Numbered from the stretch's first letter, positions 16,911 through 27,227 are shown. The stretch is DNA of 64,000 nt from Pseudomonadota bacterium (GCA_022560695.1 JADFSP010000004.1:1-64000); one strand, 5' to 3'. A program made the numbers and translations. The notes: generated by a model from the sequence alone, not told the origin.

Positions 16911-16965
16911 ACCTGACCGCGCGCCAGGTTATGAGGGTCGGGCTGAACCGCCGGCCACGTCGGAA

Positions 16966-17130
16966 TCAGGCGACCCCGATAAGATTCAGTAGCCTCGAAA
17001 AAATCGAATCGGTCATGCCGTCTACGACCAGATCGGGCTCATGATCGGCGCTCTCTGTACGACAACCCCGTATGAGTGCCTGCGAAGCGGCGTCCATATC
17101 CGGTTCTGTTATGGTGTTTTCGAGCGCCAT
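16966..17130 (-). CDS. Small acidic protein of 54 residues
   Basis: A short ORF from ATG 17130 to TGA 16966 is preceded by an excellent ribosome site (AGGAAGGAA). The product is acidic, with the middle CRTESADHEPDLVVDGMTDS and a hydrophobic C-terminal amphipathic segment IFSRLLNLIGVA. I do not recognise it. Two overlapping palindromes lie 57-84 bases upstream and may control it. The strong ribosome site and composition support a real gene. Confidence 0.6.
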   Translation of the reverse strand: MALENTITEPDMDAASQALIRGCRTESADHEPDLVVDGMTDSIFSRLLNLIGVA

Positions 17131-17186
17131 GAGTCGGGTTCCTTCCTGAGACTCGCAAACACTACCGCAATGATATGTTGAATGGA

Positions 17187-17214
17187 GTGAGGCGCCTCAC
17201 AGTGTCCACTGTGA
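17187..17214. promoter_or_regulatory. Two overlapping perfect palindromes
   Basis: GTGAGGCGCCTCAC (17187-17200) is a perfect 14-base palindrome. It overlaps TCACAGTG-TC-CACTGTGA (17197-17214), a perfect 8-bp inverted repeat. They lie upstream of the 54-residue gene and downstream of tldD. There is no T run, so an operator or paired regulator sites is more likely than a terminator. The cognate regulator is unknown. Confidence 0.45.
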
Positions 17215-17355
17215 CATGGCGATTTCGGATTTATGTCAAGTCCCGGCCTCCTCAGAATGAACGCTGGTGCGCACAACCAACGGGCATGTCATCAATATCA
17301 CGACGATCACTGCGCTGTACGGCTGGCCGTTAGCTCATCGATTTTTTGACGATCG

Positions 17356-18807
17356 TCATGCGGTGCCACCGACCGTCAGCTCATCGATCTTCAGTGTCGG
17401 CTGGCCGACGCCGACGGGCACTGACTGCCCGTCCTTCCCGCAAGTACCAACGCCGCTGTCGAGTTCGAGATCGTTTCCGACCATCGAAATTTTCGCAAGC
17501 GCTTCGGGCCCGTCGCCGATCAGCATCGCTCCCTTGACAGGGGCCGTAATTTTGCCGTTCTCGATCAGGTAGGCCTCGCTCGCCGAGAACACGAACTTGC
17601 CCGACGTAATATCGACCTGGCCACCGCCGAAATTTGGCGCGTAGAGCCCCTTTTCGACCGACGCAATAATCTCCTCCGGATCGTGCGGGCCGGCCAGCAT
17701 GTAAGTGTTCGTCATGCGCGGCATGGGCACGTGGGCGAACGATTCGCGTCGACCGTTTCCAGTCGGCGTAACACCCATCAGGCGGGCATTGAGCTTGTCC
17801 TGCATGTAGCCGCGCAATATGCCATTCTCGACAAGCACGTTGTACTGTCCCGGCGTGCCTTCGTCATCGATCCTGAGCGAGCCACGCCGATTCGACAGCG
17901 TGCCGTCGTCGACGATCGTGCAGAGCTTTGATGCAACTTGTTGCCCGATTTTGCCGGAGAACGCCGAAGTACCCTTGCGGTTGAAGTCACCTTCGAGCCC
18001 GTGACCCACTGCTTCATGCAACAGAATTCCGGGCCAGCCGGGTCCAAGCACGACGGGCATCATGCCCGCCGGCGCCGGCACGGCGTCAAACTGGATGATC
18101 GCTTGCCGTACGGCTTCGCGAGCGTAGTCCATGGGCAGGTCCCCATCCAGAAAATAGCCGAGGTCCGCGCGCGCACCGCCACCCGCGTAACCTTGCTCCC
18201 GGCGCCCGTTGTGCTCGAGAATCACGCTGACGTTGAAACGGACGAGCGGTCTGACATCGGCGGCCAGCGTGCCATCTGTGGCAGCGACGAGAACGAGGTC
18301 CTGGCTGCTCGTCATGCTGACGACGACCCGTTCGACACGGGGGTCAAGCGCACGGGTTTTTTCATCAATCGCGGTTATCAGCGCCGTTTTCTGCTTGTCG
18401 TCGATACTCGTAGTTGGGTCCGTAACCGGATAGAGCGGCGGTGATTCACCGCGTCGCCAGGCCGACAAGCGCTTGGTCTGTCCCTGCCGCGCGATTGCGC
18501 GAGCCGCCTCTGCAGCCTGCTTGAGCGCCGGCAGCAAGAGCTCATCGGAGTATGCGAACCCGGTCTTTTCGCCACTGATGGCGCGTACACCCACACCCTG
18601 GTCGAGACTGAAACTGCCTTCGCGGATAATGCCGTCTTCCAGTGTCCAGCTTTCCTGGCGGCTGACCTGAAAATATAAATCGGCGTAGTCAGCACCGCCC
18701 TGCATGATTCCATCGAGAGTGGTACTCAGGTGCCGTTCCTCGAGACCTGCGGGCTCGAGCATGCGGGTCATCACCGCATCGATCGTATTGTTTTCGGCAT
18801 CATTCAA
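17356..18807 (-). CDS. tldD: TldD metalloprotease subunit
   Basis: This 483-residue catalytic partner of TldE has the zinc motif [11 protein letters not shown] (HExxxH). It also has [29 protein letters not shown] and [20 protein letters not shown], close to the E. coli protein. It hydrolyses peptides inside the TldD/TldE chamber. The open frame starts with TTG 18807; an internal ATG at 18771 is an alternative start. It follows the nitrilase-family gene by 45 bases and belongs to the operon that begins far upstream with the holA cluster. Confidence 0.96.
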   Translation of the reverse strand: MNDAENNTIDAVMTRMLEPAGLEERHLSTTLDGIMQGGADYADLYFQVSRQESWTLEDGIIREGSFSLDQGVGVRAISGEKTGFAYSDELLLPALKQAAEAARAIARQGQTKRLSAWRRGESPPLYPVTDPTTSIDDKQKTALITAIDEKTRALDPRVERVVVSMTSSQDLVLVAATDGTLAADVRPLVRFNVSVILEHNGRREQGYAGGGARADLGYFLDGDLPMDYAREAVRQAIIQFDAVPAPAGMMPVVLGPGWPGILLHEAVGHGLEGDFNRKGTSAFSGKIGQQVASKLCTIVDDGTLSNRRGSLRIDDEGTPGQYNVLVENGILRGYMQDKLNARLMGVTPTGNGRRESFAHVPMPRMTNTYMLAGPHDPEEIIASVEKGLYAPNFGGGQVDITSGKFVFSASEAYLIENGKITAPVKGAMLIGDGPEALAKISMVGNDLELDSGVGTCGKDGQSVPVGVGQPTLKIDELTVGGTA

Positions 18808-18852
18808 TTCAATGGCCCGCTACTTCGTCAAGTCAGCATTGATCGTGAAAAT

Positions 18853-19671
18853 TCACAAGCGTCGATTGGCCAGCACTGGAAATTCGCTGCGCAGCTTACG
18901 CGTCATGTCCGGATCGATTTCAGCCGCGACATGACAGTTTCCTTCTGCCCTCTCGGCGAGAATACGGCCCCAGGGATCGACGACCAGCGAATGTCCAAAG
19001 GTCGATCGACCATCGGGATGTTCACCATATTGCGCGGGCGCTATCACGTATGCAAGATTCTCAATCGCGCGCGTACGCAGCAAGACGTGCCAATGCACTG
19101 GGCCTGTAACGGTCGTAAACGCGGCTGGCACGGTAAATACCTCTGTGCCGTCATCGACGAGAGCCCGAAATAATTCAGGAAAGCGCAGATCGTAGCAAAT
19201 CGTCAAACCGATGCGACCGATGGGGGTGTCGGTTGCAACCGCGTCGTCACCGGCGATCATGGAGTTCGATTCGCAATACGTTTCCTCGCGCTCCGGCAGA
19301 TCGACGTCAAAGAGATGGATTTTGCGATAGATCGCCTTCGTGTCACCGCCGTCATCAACAACCACGCAAGCACCGTAGACGCGATTCTCGTCAGGCGATG
19401 TCAGGGGTATGCTACCGCCGACGATCCACAGGCCATGACGATCTCCGGCGTCGCTGAGGAATGACTGGATCGGCCCCTTTCCGGGCACTTCGGCATGCAT
19501 TGACTTGTCGCGTCCGCGCTCTGGCATCAGCGCAAAATTTTCGGGCAAGACCGCAAGCTTGCAGCCATCCGCCGCCGCCTCGCCGAGCAGACGATCGGCA
19601 AGCTCGAGGTTGGCCGGCACATCCGCGCCGCTGTTCATTTGAATTGCCGCAACTCGGATCGCACTGCTCAC
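18853..19671 (-). CDS. Carbon-nitrogen hydrolase (Nit1/deaminated-glutathione amidase type)
   Basis: This 272-residue nitrilase-superfamily protein has the catalytic triad in the expected contexts: Glu in VLPENFALMP, Lys in YRKIHLFD and Cys in LTICYDLRFPELFR. The HLFD and RTRAIENLAYV contexts fit the Nit1/YbeM branch, which removes the amide from deaminated glutathione, a metabolite-repair reaction. The start is GTG 19671. The yhdP-nit-tldD order is conserved in many gammaproteobacteria. Confidence 0.9.
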   Translation of the reverse strand: MSSAIRVAAIQMNSGADVPANLELADRLLGEAAADGCKLAVLPENFALMPERGRDKSMHAEVPGKGPIQSFLSDAGDRHGLWIVGGSIPLTSPDENRVYGACVVVDDGGDTKAIYRKIHLFDVDLPEREETYCESNSMIAGDDAVATDTPIGRIGLTICYDLRFPELFRALVDDGTEVFTVPAAFTTVTGPVHWHVLLRTRAIENLAYVIAPAQYGEHPDGRSTFGHSLVVDPWGRILAERAEGNCHVAAEIDPDMTRKLRSEFPVLANRRL

Positions 19672-19688
19672 TTAACTATCGCCGCCAA

Positions 19689-22600
19689 TCACTCTGTGTC
19701 TGCGATGCAGCCGGCCATCTTGCCGCTGGCCGCGAAAAAATCAGCATCCGAAGTCTCAATCTTCGGATCGTCCCACGAACCGCTGATACCGTAATAAACC
19801 TGGCTCACTTCGCGCAGTGGTTTCTTGAATATCTGCGAGAATATCAATAATGCAGCGGCCACCTGTGGACCGGCCGCCACCGCACCGATGATGGGCAGCG
19901 TATTGCCGAAGTTGGCGTTGACGATGGCCGACTGTTCGTAGTCGCGATCGACAAGACTGGCGTGCCCGATGATGCCGATGTCGGCGGCCGGTCCTTCCAA
20001 CGACAGGTTGCAGGTATAAGCTTCGCCATCCACGATGCGGAACGTACCCTCGATCTTGTCGAAGCCGAACCCCTTGCCGAAGACATCTTTGAAATCCAGC
20101 GACAGCCTGCGCGGAAGCGCGACGATACTCATGAGCCCAAAAACGCGTCCGGCGCCCGGTTCGACTTCGTCAAGCTGGCCGGGACCAAATCGCACCTGCA
20201 CCTCGCCATTCAGCGAATCGAGAAAATCCTCGCGCGGCCCGCCGGACCAACTCAGGTCCAGCAGCATTGTCATGTCATCGCCGCCGATCCCGGTATCGTA
20301 GTTGAGGCGCTGCATCGTGCGCGCCACATCCGTGCTGTTCAGTGTGGCCATAAAATAGCTGCGATGCCCGATCGGGTCGTTTTCATCGGCAACCCAGCGG
20401 CCCGTGCCAACAATTTCGAACGTTTCGTCCGTCGCAATAATACTGTTGCTGACAAGTCCCTCGTCTGTGCGCTCGAACACCGCTTCGACCGCTCCGATGT
20501 AACGTTCGCCGATGGCAAACTCGGCGACACTCAGGGACAAGGGCGGCAGCGAGCGCGGATCGATTTGCGCGCCGGGTTCGTCGGTGGCCTCGTCATCGCC
20601 GGGCAATACAAGCCTGTCCATCTCGAGGACGATTGCACGGTCGGCCGTGAAGTCATAGGGCACGAATGCCGAGCCCATAACGTCATCGCCGTCGAACTGC
20701 ACGAGCCAATCGAGCGCGCTGCGATCCACGCGAACGTGCTGGTTCTCGAAGTGCTGACCGAGCAGGCGCAGGTTCGTAATGGTCAGGTCGATCGAGCGTA
20801 TACGCTCGGCGACGCCGCTTCGCCCCTCACTGCGGCGTGACAGGGCCAGCCAATCCTCGAAGCGAACATCAGCGATCGCGCCACGAATGTGCAGTCCCCG
20901 GGTCTCGGGCTCGGTGATCGCAACTCCACCGAGCGCCAGCACGCCGCGGTCGAAGTCCCAGCCGTCATCCGTGCTGGTAAAGGCCAGTTGCCAGTCGGTA
21001 TCGCGGCTGGTGCTGCCGCTGCTCTCGATGCGCTCACCACCCCGTAAAAGCCTGATCTCTCCGGCAATCAGGAACGCGTCGTCCTGCGCCTTGGTAAAAG
21101 GCTCCGGCAGATTAACGGCCAGGCCGTCCAGATCACTGGCTATGCGAATGGTCAGCGCCGATGGCGAATCCCGGTCAGCGCGCGGAAACAAAATATCGGC
21201 CTGGTATGTGGTTGCACCGTCGAGAAGGCCATCCAGTGGCAAGCCGAGTTCGTCGATCAGGCCGGTGTCGGTCGCAATACCCGACACCCTGGCGATCACG
21301 CGAAACTGCGGCATGTCGGCCGGCGCTCGCTGCAATTCGATCGACACGGGCTGGCCGAGAAATTGTCCTCCGAGCGACTCACTGCTGATCGTGTCCCGTT
21401 CGATGATTACGGCACCAGTCAGCTCCGTGATCGCCGGAGCGAAACCTGTAAATTGTATCGAGCCACCGTTGGTCAATAGCCGCGTTTTGAAACTGAAGCT
21501 GCTCGAGTCCTTGAGCGGCACGTTCAGCTCAATGCTGAGTGAAACATCGCCGGAGACCGTGGTTCGATCGAGCTGGCCGCCAAAGATATCGGCGATCGGA
21601 CTGTTGATCGCGAACTCCCGAATCGATTCCAGGGTCCCGCTCGAGAACGCCGTGATTTGCAATACCGGCTTGCGCAGATCGGCAATTTCCACTTTGGCAT
21701 CGATCACTTCGTTGCCCTGAATCAATGAGTGGTTGCGCTCCGAATACAGCCGCGTGTTGTCAATAACGATATCCAGATCAATCAGTTCCGCTGCAGGCCA
21801 TTTGTCGAGGTAGCGTAATGTGGCATTGCGCACATTCGCTTCAAGGCGAAAATGACCCTCACCGCCATCGAACGGATACTTGTCGAGTGGCCCGTACAGG
21901 CGTGTCGAACCCCTGGGAATTTCTCCGGATACCAGGGCGTTCTGGAACCACTGATGCAGATTCGGGCTGAGAAGGCCGACAGGTATGAAGCGCTTCACCG
22001 AGCCTAAATCGGTAATGCTCCAGGTGCTGGCCAGGTCGATAATGGGCGCCCGACCCTCGTCAATCGTGATCTGTACATTGCTCAAGCTGTCGAAATCGGC
22101 ATTACGAACCGCAACTCCGTCCGACAAAATCGTCATGGAATTGCCGCTGCGGCGCCACAGGATCGTGCCGTAGGCATCGTCAATGGCGACTGGCTCGGAC
22201 AAATACCGGCCGATATCGACGACCATGTCCTCGGAGCGTATTTCGAGCGACCCGCCCGACTGATTTGCGCGCACAGTACCGGAAAAACCGCGTACCCCGG
22301 GCTGCCCGCCGTCGGCGGCGATGCCCACGTTCTCAAGGCTGGCTGACACCGAGTACCGCGGCGTGTCGCTGTCAATATCGGCGACGGTTGCAATCAGGTT
22401 GCGTACAACGCCGTCCGGCCGCAGGCGCTCGAGCAGCTGTCTGCGGTCATCATCCAGAAGGGCTGAAAACCGTGTGATGTCGGCAAGATTCACGAACTCA
22501 GCGCGCACATCGAACATGACGATCTGTCCGCTTTCGTCAGTGCTCGTCTCCAACCGCAGCGACGATTCCGGCCATGTGCCCGTTGCAGACGTTACACGGA

Positions 22601-23537
22601 ATTGATCGGCGGCGACGAGCCACCCATGCGCGTCATTGCGGTACTCGATTCGACCGCTGATCGCCACATCATCGCCATCAATAATTGAGACACCTTCGAA
22701 GTCAATGTCGACCGTTGCACTCTGCACGACAGAATTCGCAAAAGCGAGTGACAGGTCGACATCGCCGCGACCGGATCGAAAGCGCAGTTTTTCGTGGCCG
22801 ACGAACTCCGACACACCGAACAGATCGAGGTCATCGGCTTCGAGTACGATATCCCAGGTATTACTCGAATCGTCCGCTATAGTAAGCTGCGTGGCCGACA
22901 GTTTTACCTGTCGGCCAAGCTCGTCCGGCAGCCTCACGACGGCGTCCACGGCGATTCTCACTTCGTCGCGCCGTAACTGTATCCGGGAAATGTCAAAAAA
23001 AGTCGGCCGCTCGTCGCCGGGCCGCAGAAATTGCAATTCGATGTTTTCGCCGATGAATTCGATGCTGCCCATTTTACCGTCACCCCGGGCCTGGAGCGTC
23101 AGCAGCTCCTCGGCCGGGCTGCCCTGAATCCAAAATCGGCCGCTTTCGAGTTGCCTGACCTCGACACTCGTATCGCGCACAGTGATTCGATCGACGACGA
23201 GCGTACGATCGACGAGCAAGCGGATAAATGCGATGCCGATGCCGACTTCGTCGGCCGCCACCACAAGTGCATCGCTGTCATTGCGTAGCAATTCCGCGTC
23301 GTAGAACCTGATTTCGGGTCCGCTGAGACCCCAGCGCGCGTCCATGCCCGAAAACTCGACCCGCATGCCGATCGCATCGCTGGCCCATCCCTTGATTTCC
23401 TCCTGATACGCCGGGAGTTTCGGCAGCAACAGGCGAAATAATCCGACCGCGACCGCAAGCAGGATCACCAGGCCACCAAACGCATGGGCGGTGACTTTGA
23501 CCACCTGTCCCAGGATTTTTCTCATCGGCGATAACAT
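19689..23537 (-). CDS. yhdP: YhdP, AsmA-like phospholipid transport protein
   Basis: This 1282-residue protein has one N-terminal membrane anchor (VTAHAFGGLVILLAVAVGLFRLLLP) and a very long repetitive beta-rich periplasmic part. A conserved C-terminal AsmA-like region includes FGPGQLDEVEPGAGRVFGLMSIVALPRRL. This matches the TIGR02099/DUF3971 family, bridge-like proteins that with TamB and YdbH carry phospholipids to the outer membrane. Length is normal. It is downstream of rng and upstream of nit-tldD, the usual order. Confidence 0.95.
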   Translation of the reverse strand: MLSPMRKILGQVVKVTAHAFGGLVILLAVAVGLFRLLLPKLPAYQEEIKGWASDAIGMRVEFSGMDARWGLSGPEIRFYDAELLRNDSDALVVAADEVGIGIAFIRLLVDRTLVVDRITVRDTSVEVRQLESGRFWIQGSPAEELLTLQARGDGKMGSIEFIGENIELQFLRPGDERPTFFDISRIQLRRDEVRIAVDAVVRLPDELGRQVKLSATQLTIADDSSNTWDIVLEADDLDLFGVSEFVGHEKLRFRSGRGDVDLSLAFANSVVQSATVDIDFEGVSIIDGDDVAISGRIEYRNDAHGWLVAADQFRVTSATGTWPESSLRLETSTDESGQIVMFDVRAEFVNLADITRFSALLDDDRRQLLERLRPDGVVRNLIATVADIDSDTPRYSVSASLENVGIAADGGQPGVRGFSGTVRANQSGGSLEIRSEDMVVDIGRYLSEPVAIDDAYGTILWRRSGNSMTILSDGVAVRNADFDSLSNVQITIDEGRAPIIDLASTWSITDLGSVKRFIPVGLLSPNLHQWFQNALVSGEIPRGSTRLYGPLDKYPFDGGEGHFRLEANVRNATLRYLDKWPAAELIDLDIVIDNTRLYSERNHSLIQGNEVIDAKVEIADLRKPVLQITAFSSGTLESIREFAINSPIADIFGGQLDRTTVSGDVSLSIELNVPLKDSSSFSFKTRLLTNGGSIQFTGFAPAITELTGAVIIERDTISSESLGGQFLGQPVSIELQRAPADMPQFRVIARVSGIATDTGLIDELGLPLDGLLDGATTYQADILFPRADRDSPSALTIRIASDLDGLAVNLPEPFTKAQDDAFLIAGEIRLLRGGERIESSGSTSRDTDWQLAFTSTDDGWDFDRGVLALGGVAITEPETRGLHIRGAIADVRFEDWLALSRRSEGRSGVAERIRSIDLTITNLRLLGQHFENQHVRVDRSALDWLVQFDGDDVMGSAFVPYDFTADRAIVLEMDRLVLPGDDEATDEPGAQIDPRSLPPLSLSVAEFAIGERYIGAVEAVFERTDEGLVSNSIIATDETFEIVGTGRWVADENDPIGHRSYFMATLNSTDVARTMQRLNYDTGIGGDDMTMLLDLSWSGGPREDFLDSLNGEVQVRFGPGQLDEVEPGAGRVFGLMSIVALPRRLSLDFKDVFGKGFGFDKIEGTFRIVDGEAYTCNLSLEGPAADIGIIGHASLVDRDYEQSAIVNANFGNTLPIIGAVAAGPQVAAALLIFSQIFKKPLREVSQVYYGISGSWDDPKIETSDADFFAASGKMAGCIADTE

Positions 23538-23547
23538 GTCGCAGACC

Positions 23548-25032
23548 TTACATCAGCACAACATCGAACTGATCTTGCGGATACAGCGATTCGGACTGAA
23601 GACGGATCGATTTGCCGGTCTGTTCTCCAAGATCCGCAAGACTTGATGCTTGCTCATCGAGCAGCAAGTCGATCACCTCCTGATGCGCAAGAATACTGAC
23701 TTCGTCGAAATCGAATTGTCGCGCCTGACGCATGATTTCGCGAAAAATTTCAAAACAGACAGTTTCGGCCGTCAGCACGAAACCGCGCCCTTCGCAGCTT
23801 GGACAGTCCTCGCACAAGATATGTTGCAGACTTTCACGCGTCCGTTTGCGCGTCATCTCAACGAGTCCGAGCGGTGACACGGGCATTATCTGGTGTCGCG
23901 CACGGTCCCGGGCCAGCGAGCGCTCGAGCACCTGCAGGACGTTCTCGCGGTGTGTCGTCTCCTCCATGTCAATGAAATCGATAATGATAATTCCACCCAG
24001 ATTCCGCAGGCGCAGCTGCCTGGCAATGGTGACGGCCGCCTCCAGGTTCGTGCGATATATCGTCTCCTCAAGATTGCGGTGACCGACGTATCCCCCCGTA
24101 TTGATGTCCACCGTCGTCATCGCCTCAGTCTGATCAAAAATCAGGTAACCGCCCGATTTTAGTGGAATGCTCCGATCAAGTGCCTTGCGCATATCGTCTT
24201 CGATCCCATGCAGGTCGAAAATCGGCCGGCGCCTGCTATAGAGTTCGAGCATCGGTCCGGCACCGGACAAATAGGTTGCGGCGAAAGATTGCATGGCCTC
24301 GAATTCCTCTTTCGAATCGACGAGAATGTGCTCCACGTCGTCCGTGACGAGATCCCGCAAGACGCGCAGTGGTAACGACAAATCCTCGTGTATCAGACTT
24401 TTTACCTGATGATTGCTGCACCGCTCCTGAATGACGTCCCAGAGTTTGATCAGATACTTGAGGTCGGCCTGCAGCGCGTCGCGGGTGGCGCCTTCGGCGA
24501 CAGTCCGCACGATGGCGCCGCATTGAAGTTCGTGCTGCTCGAGCAGCTCCTCGACGAGAGAGCGCAACCGGTTCCGCTCTTCGTCATCCTCAATACGAGC
24601 CGATATACCGACGCTATCGCTTCTCGGCAGTAATACAAGGTGTCGAGACGGCAGGGTAACGAAGGTAGTCAGGCGCGCACCTTTGTTCCCGAGTGGATCC
24701 TTGACGACCTGCACCAGAATTTCATCGCCGTCCTTGATGAGCTCGCGAATGCCCGGCAATTCATCATCGGGCGCGTCGACCTTATCGTCGCGCCGCGCGA
24801 TATCGGAGACATGCAGAAATGCAGTGCGGGTAAGCCCGATATCGATGAACGCCGCTTGCATGCCCGGCAAGACGCGCGACACCTGACCCAGATATATGTT
24901 ACTGATCAAGCCGCGCCGGGCGGCCCGCTCGATGAAGACCTCCTGCAAAATACCGTTTTCCAGCAATGCGGCGCGCACCTCGTTGGGCGTCACATTGACG
25001 AGAATCTCTTCTTTGGGCGAGTCGTCGCTCAT
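23548..25032 (-). CDS. rng: Ribonuclease G
   Basis: At 494 residues this is RNase G (RNase E/G family). It contains an S1 domain (RRGLISNIYLGQVSRVLPGMQAAFIDIG) and the catalytic Asp-bearing segments TVDINTGGYVG and GGIIIIDFIDM. CPSCEGRG supplies zinc-link cysteines. It matures 16S rRNA 5' ends and degrades mRNAs. It lacks the long C-terminal degradosome scaffold of RNase E. Its ATG overlaps the maf stop by four bases (ATGA). Confidence 0.97.
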   Translation of the reverse strand: MSDDSPKEEILVNVTPNEVRAALLENGILQEVFIERAARRGLISNIYLGQVSRVLPGMQAAFIDIGLTRTAFLHVSDIARRDDKVDAPDDELPGIRELIKDGDEILVQVVKDPLGNKGARLTTFVTLPSRHLVLLPRSDSVGISARIEDDEERNRLRSLVEELLEQHELQCGAIVRTVAEGATRDALQADLKYLIKLWDVIQERCSNHQVKSLIHEDLSLPLRVLRDLVTDDVEHILVDSKEEFEAMQSFAATYLSGAGPMLELYSRRRPIFDLHGIEDDMRKALDRSIPLKSGGYLIFDQTEAMTTVDINTGGYVGHRNLEETIYRTNLEAAVTIARQLRLRNLGGIIIIDFIDMEETTHRENVLQVLERSLARDRARHQIMPVSPLGLVEMTRKRTRESLQHILCEDCPSCEGRGFVLTAETVCFEIFREIMRQARQFDFDEVSILAHQEVIDLLLDEQASSLADLGEQTGKSIRLQSESLYPQDQFDVVLM

Positions 25033-25679
25033 TCAATTTCCTGCTGATCTGGTACTCCGCCAATGTCATACTCGCCGAGCCCATCGATATCGCCTTGGCG
25101 GAGTACGAGCACACTATCGAACCCGGCTTGCTCCAACAGGCGTCCAGTCTCGTAGACCGGCAGCCCCACGACACCGGAATAGCTGCCGACAATCGACTCC
25201 ACAAACACGCCACCGCGGCCCTGAATCGCATAGGCTCCGGCTTTGTCGCGAGACTCCCCACTGTGCCAATAAGCAAGCGCTTCGTCCGGACTAATTTCGC
25301 GAAAACGAACTTCGGTCGTGGACACGTCCTCGAAGATGCCTGCAGGCGATCTCACGGCAACGCCGGTCAGCACCTCGTGCGTTTGCCCCGACAGCGCTGC
25401 CAGCATCTCCAGGCCATGCTGCCGGTCGCGCGGCTTGCCAAAAATTTCACCACCAAGAACAACGGCGGTATCGGCGCCGATCACGATAACATTCTCGGCA
25501 ACGTCGGCCGCTCCGGCTTTGGCCGCCGCCAGCCTCAATACCATGCTATGCGCGGCTTCGCCATCGTGCCGCTGCTCGTCGACATCGACACGGCCGGCTG
25601 TAAAACGCAGACCCATGGCCCTCAGAATCTCCTTGCGGCGCGGAGATGATGAGGCGAGATGTATCGGTGGAAGGGTCAT
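25029..25679 (-). CDS. maf: Maf/YhdE nucleotide pyrophosphatase
   Basis: This 216-residue Maf-family protein begins with IHLASSSPRRKEILRAMG, and has VIGADTAVVLGGEIFGKP and DKAGAYAIQGRGGVFVESIVGSYSGVVGLP. These enzymes hydrolyse dTTP, UTP and modified nucleotides to monophosphates to keep them out of nucleic acids. It is translationally coupled to rng and sits seven bases after rlmH. Confidence 0.96.
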   Translation of the reverse strand: MTLPPIHLASSSPRRKEILRAMGLRFTAGRVDVDEQRHDGEAAHSMVLRLAAAKAGAADVAENVIVIGADTAVVLGGEIFGKPRDRQHGLEMLAALSGQTHEVLTGVAVRSPAGIFEDVSTTEVRFREISPDEALAYWHSGESRDKAGAYAIQGRGGVFVESIVGSYSGVVGLPVYETGRLLEQAGFDSVLVLRQGDIDGLGEYDIGGVPDQQEIE

Positions 25680-25685
25680 CGTGGC

Positions 25686-26156
25686 TCACGCGCGATGGTA
25701 CGGATGCCCGGATTGCAGCGACCAGGCACGATATAACTGCTCAGAAAAAAGTACGCGTGCGAGGCCATGCGGCAGTGTCAGCTTCGACAACGACCAAACG
25801 AAATTGGCGCGCGCGCGGCAGGCATCGGAGACACCGTCAGGTCCACCAATGACAAAACACAAGTCGCGACCGTCTGTCTGCCAATCGGACAACTGCGCTG
25901 CCAAACGTTCGCTTGTCAAATGTTCGCCCATCTCATCGAGCAATACGACCTGTTCATCACTACCGAGCTTTGCCAGTATCAACTCGCCTTCGGACTCGGC
26001 TGCCCGCTTCGATTTGTCGCTACGGGAGCGCCGTACGGTCCGAATACCGACGAGACGAAACTTCCATTGTGGCGGATACCGGTCGGCGTAACTGCGAAAT
26101 GCATCGTCGACCCAGGCCGGCTGCCGGTCACCGACGGCAATCAGCCGAATATGCAC
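25686..26156 (-). CDS. rlmH: 23S rRNA pseudouridine-1915 N3-methyltransferase
   Basis: This 156-residue SPOUT methyltransferase shows LLDEMGEHLTSERLA, CFVIGGPDGVSDACR and LTLPHGLARVLFSEQLYRAWSL, ending in GHPYHRA, all typical of RlmH. It modifies helix 69 in assembled 70S ribosomes. It follows rsfS by three bases, the conserved rsfS-rlmH pair. Confidence 0.98.
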   Translation of the reverse strand: MHIRLIAVGDRQPAWVDDAFRSYADRYPPQWKFRLVGIRTVRRSRSDKSKRAAESEGELILAKLGSDEQVVLLDEMGEHLTSERLAAQLSDWQTDGRDLCFVIGGPDGVSDACRARANFVWSLSKLTLPHGLARVLFSEQLYRAWSLQSGHPYHRA

Positions 26157-26159
26157 AGC

Positions 26160-26513
26160 TCAGTGATCAGTGGCGGCGAGATCGCCGGCCGGGCCGAGCG
26201 ACCAGAGCTTCTCGAGGTTGTAGAACTCACGCACTTTCGGCAGCATGACGTGCACGAGTGCGTCCTGAAGATCGAGAAGTACCCATTCGCAGCCCGCCTC
26301 ACCCTCGATGCCGATCGGCCGGTGGCCGGCCTTGGCCGCTGTCTCGGCGACATTGTCGGCGAGTGCCTTTACATGGCGACTGGACGTGCCGCTGGCGACG
26401 ATCATGTAGTCGGTGACCGTCGTCATCTCACGGACGTCGAGTATGATGATGTCCTGTCCCTTGATGTCGTCGAGCGCATCGACGACAAGATCACTCAGCT
26501 GCTCACTGTTCAT
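26160..26513 (-). CDS. rsfS: Ribosomal silencing factor RsfS
   Basis: This is a 117-residue protein of the RsfS/Iojap family, which binds L14 and prevents subunit joining in starvation. The family blocks GQDIIILDVREMTTVTDYMIVASGTSSRHVKALAD are present, then GCEWVLLDLQDALVHVML. The start MNSEQLSDLVV at 26513 follows family alignment. It lies between nadD and rlmH as in most gammaproteobacteria. Confidence 0.97.
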   Translation of the reverse strand: MNSEQLSDLVVDALDDIKGQDIIILDVREMTTVTDYMIVASGTSSRHVKALADNVAETAAKAGHRPIGIEGEAGCEWVLLDLQDALVHVMLPKVREFYNLEKLWSLGPAGDLAATDH

Positions 26514-26536
26514 GCGTGTTGCTCTTGCCTCATCCG

Positions 26537-27199
26537 TCACTTCACGGACAGTGGTCTTTCTTCCAGCACACCGTAACACCGGCTCCGTGCGATGACGTCA
26601 CGAACCTCATCCGGCATCAGGAACCGGGGATCGCGCCCCACGGCAACCAGGTCTCGAATCTCAGTCGACGAAATTTCCAGTTGCGTCACGGCGTGAATAT
26701 GGATGCGTCCCTGTCGCGTCTCATGCAGATCATCGACCCGGTGCGTGCCGTGCTCCGCGATCAGCTCGCCGAGTGGACCGATATCGGGTGCGCGCCAGCC
26801 CGGGCGGTGCGCCACGACGATGTGCGCAACGTCGATAATTTCCTCCCAGCGATGCCACGTCGTCAGATTCAAAAACGCGTCCATGCCCAGTATCAGGCAC
26901 AGGGGCCGCTCGGGAAATTCCTCACGCAACGTCGTCAACGTGTCCATCGAATACGACGGACCGGACCGCCGTAATTCGCGGTCGTCGACCGTGAAACCGG
27001 CCTGATGCTCAGTCGCAACGCGAACCATCTCATAACGGAGCTTCGCATCAGCAAAAGTCTCGCCACGATGCGGTGGATCACCGCAGGGCATGAAACGAAC
27101 TTCATCGAATCGCAATGCCTGCAGCATCTCGAACGCTGTTCTCAAGTGTCCATAGTGAATTGGGTCGAATGTGCCGCCAAAGACACCGATCGGACTCAT
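26537..27199 (-). CDS. nadD: Nicotinate-nucleotide adenylyltransferase
   Basis: This 220-residue enzyme makes NaAD from NaMN and ATP. It starts with the nucleotidyltransferase motif GVFGGTFDPIHYGHLR and has the SxxIR-like signature STEIRDLVAVGRD. LCLILGMDAFLNLTTWHRWEEI is also diagnostic. The start at 27199 is set by this N-terminus. It is in the conserved holA-nadD-rsfS-rlmH order. Confidence 0.97.
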   Translation of the reverse strand: MSPIGVFGGTFDPIHYGHLRTAFEMLQALRFDEVRFMPCGDPPHRGETFADAKLRYEMVRVATEHQAGFTVDDRELRRSGPSYSMDTLTTLREEFPERPLCLILGMDAFLNLTTWHRWEEIIDVAHIVVAHRPGWRAPDIGPLGELIAEHGTHRVDDLHETRQGRIHIHAVTQLEISSTEIRDLVAVGRDPRFLMPDEVRDVIARSRCYGVLEERPLSVK

Positions 27200-27227
27200 T
27201 TTGTCGCCCTGCGCAGCAGACTGCTCT

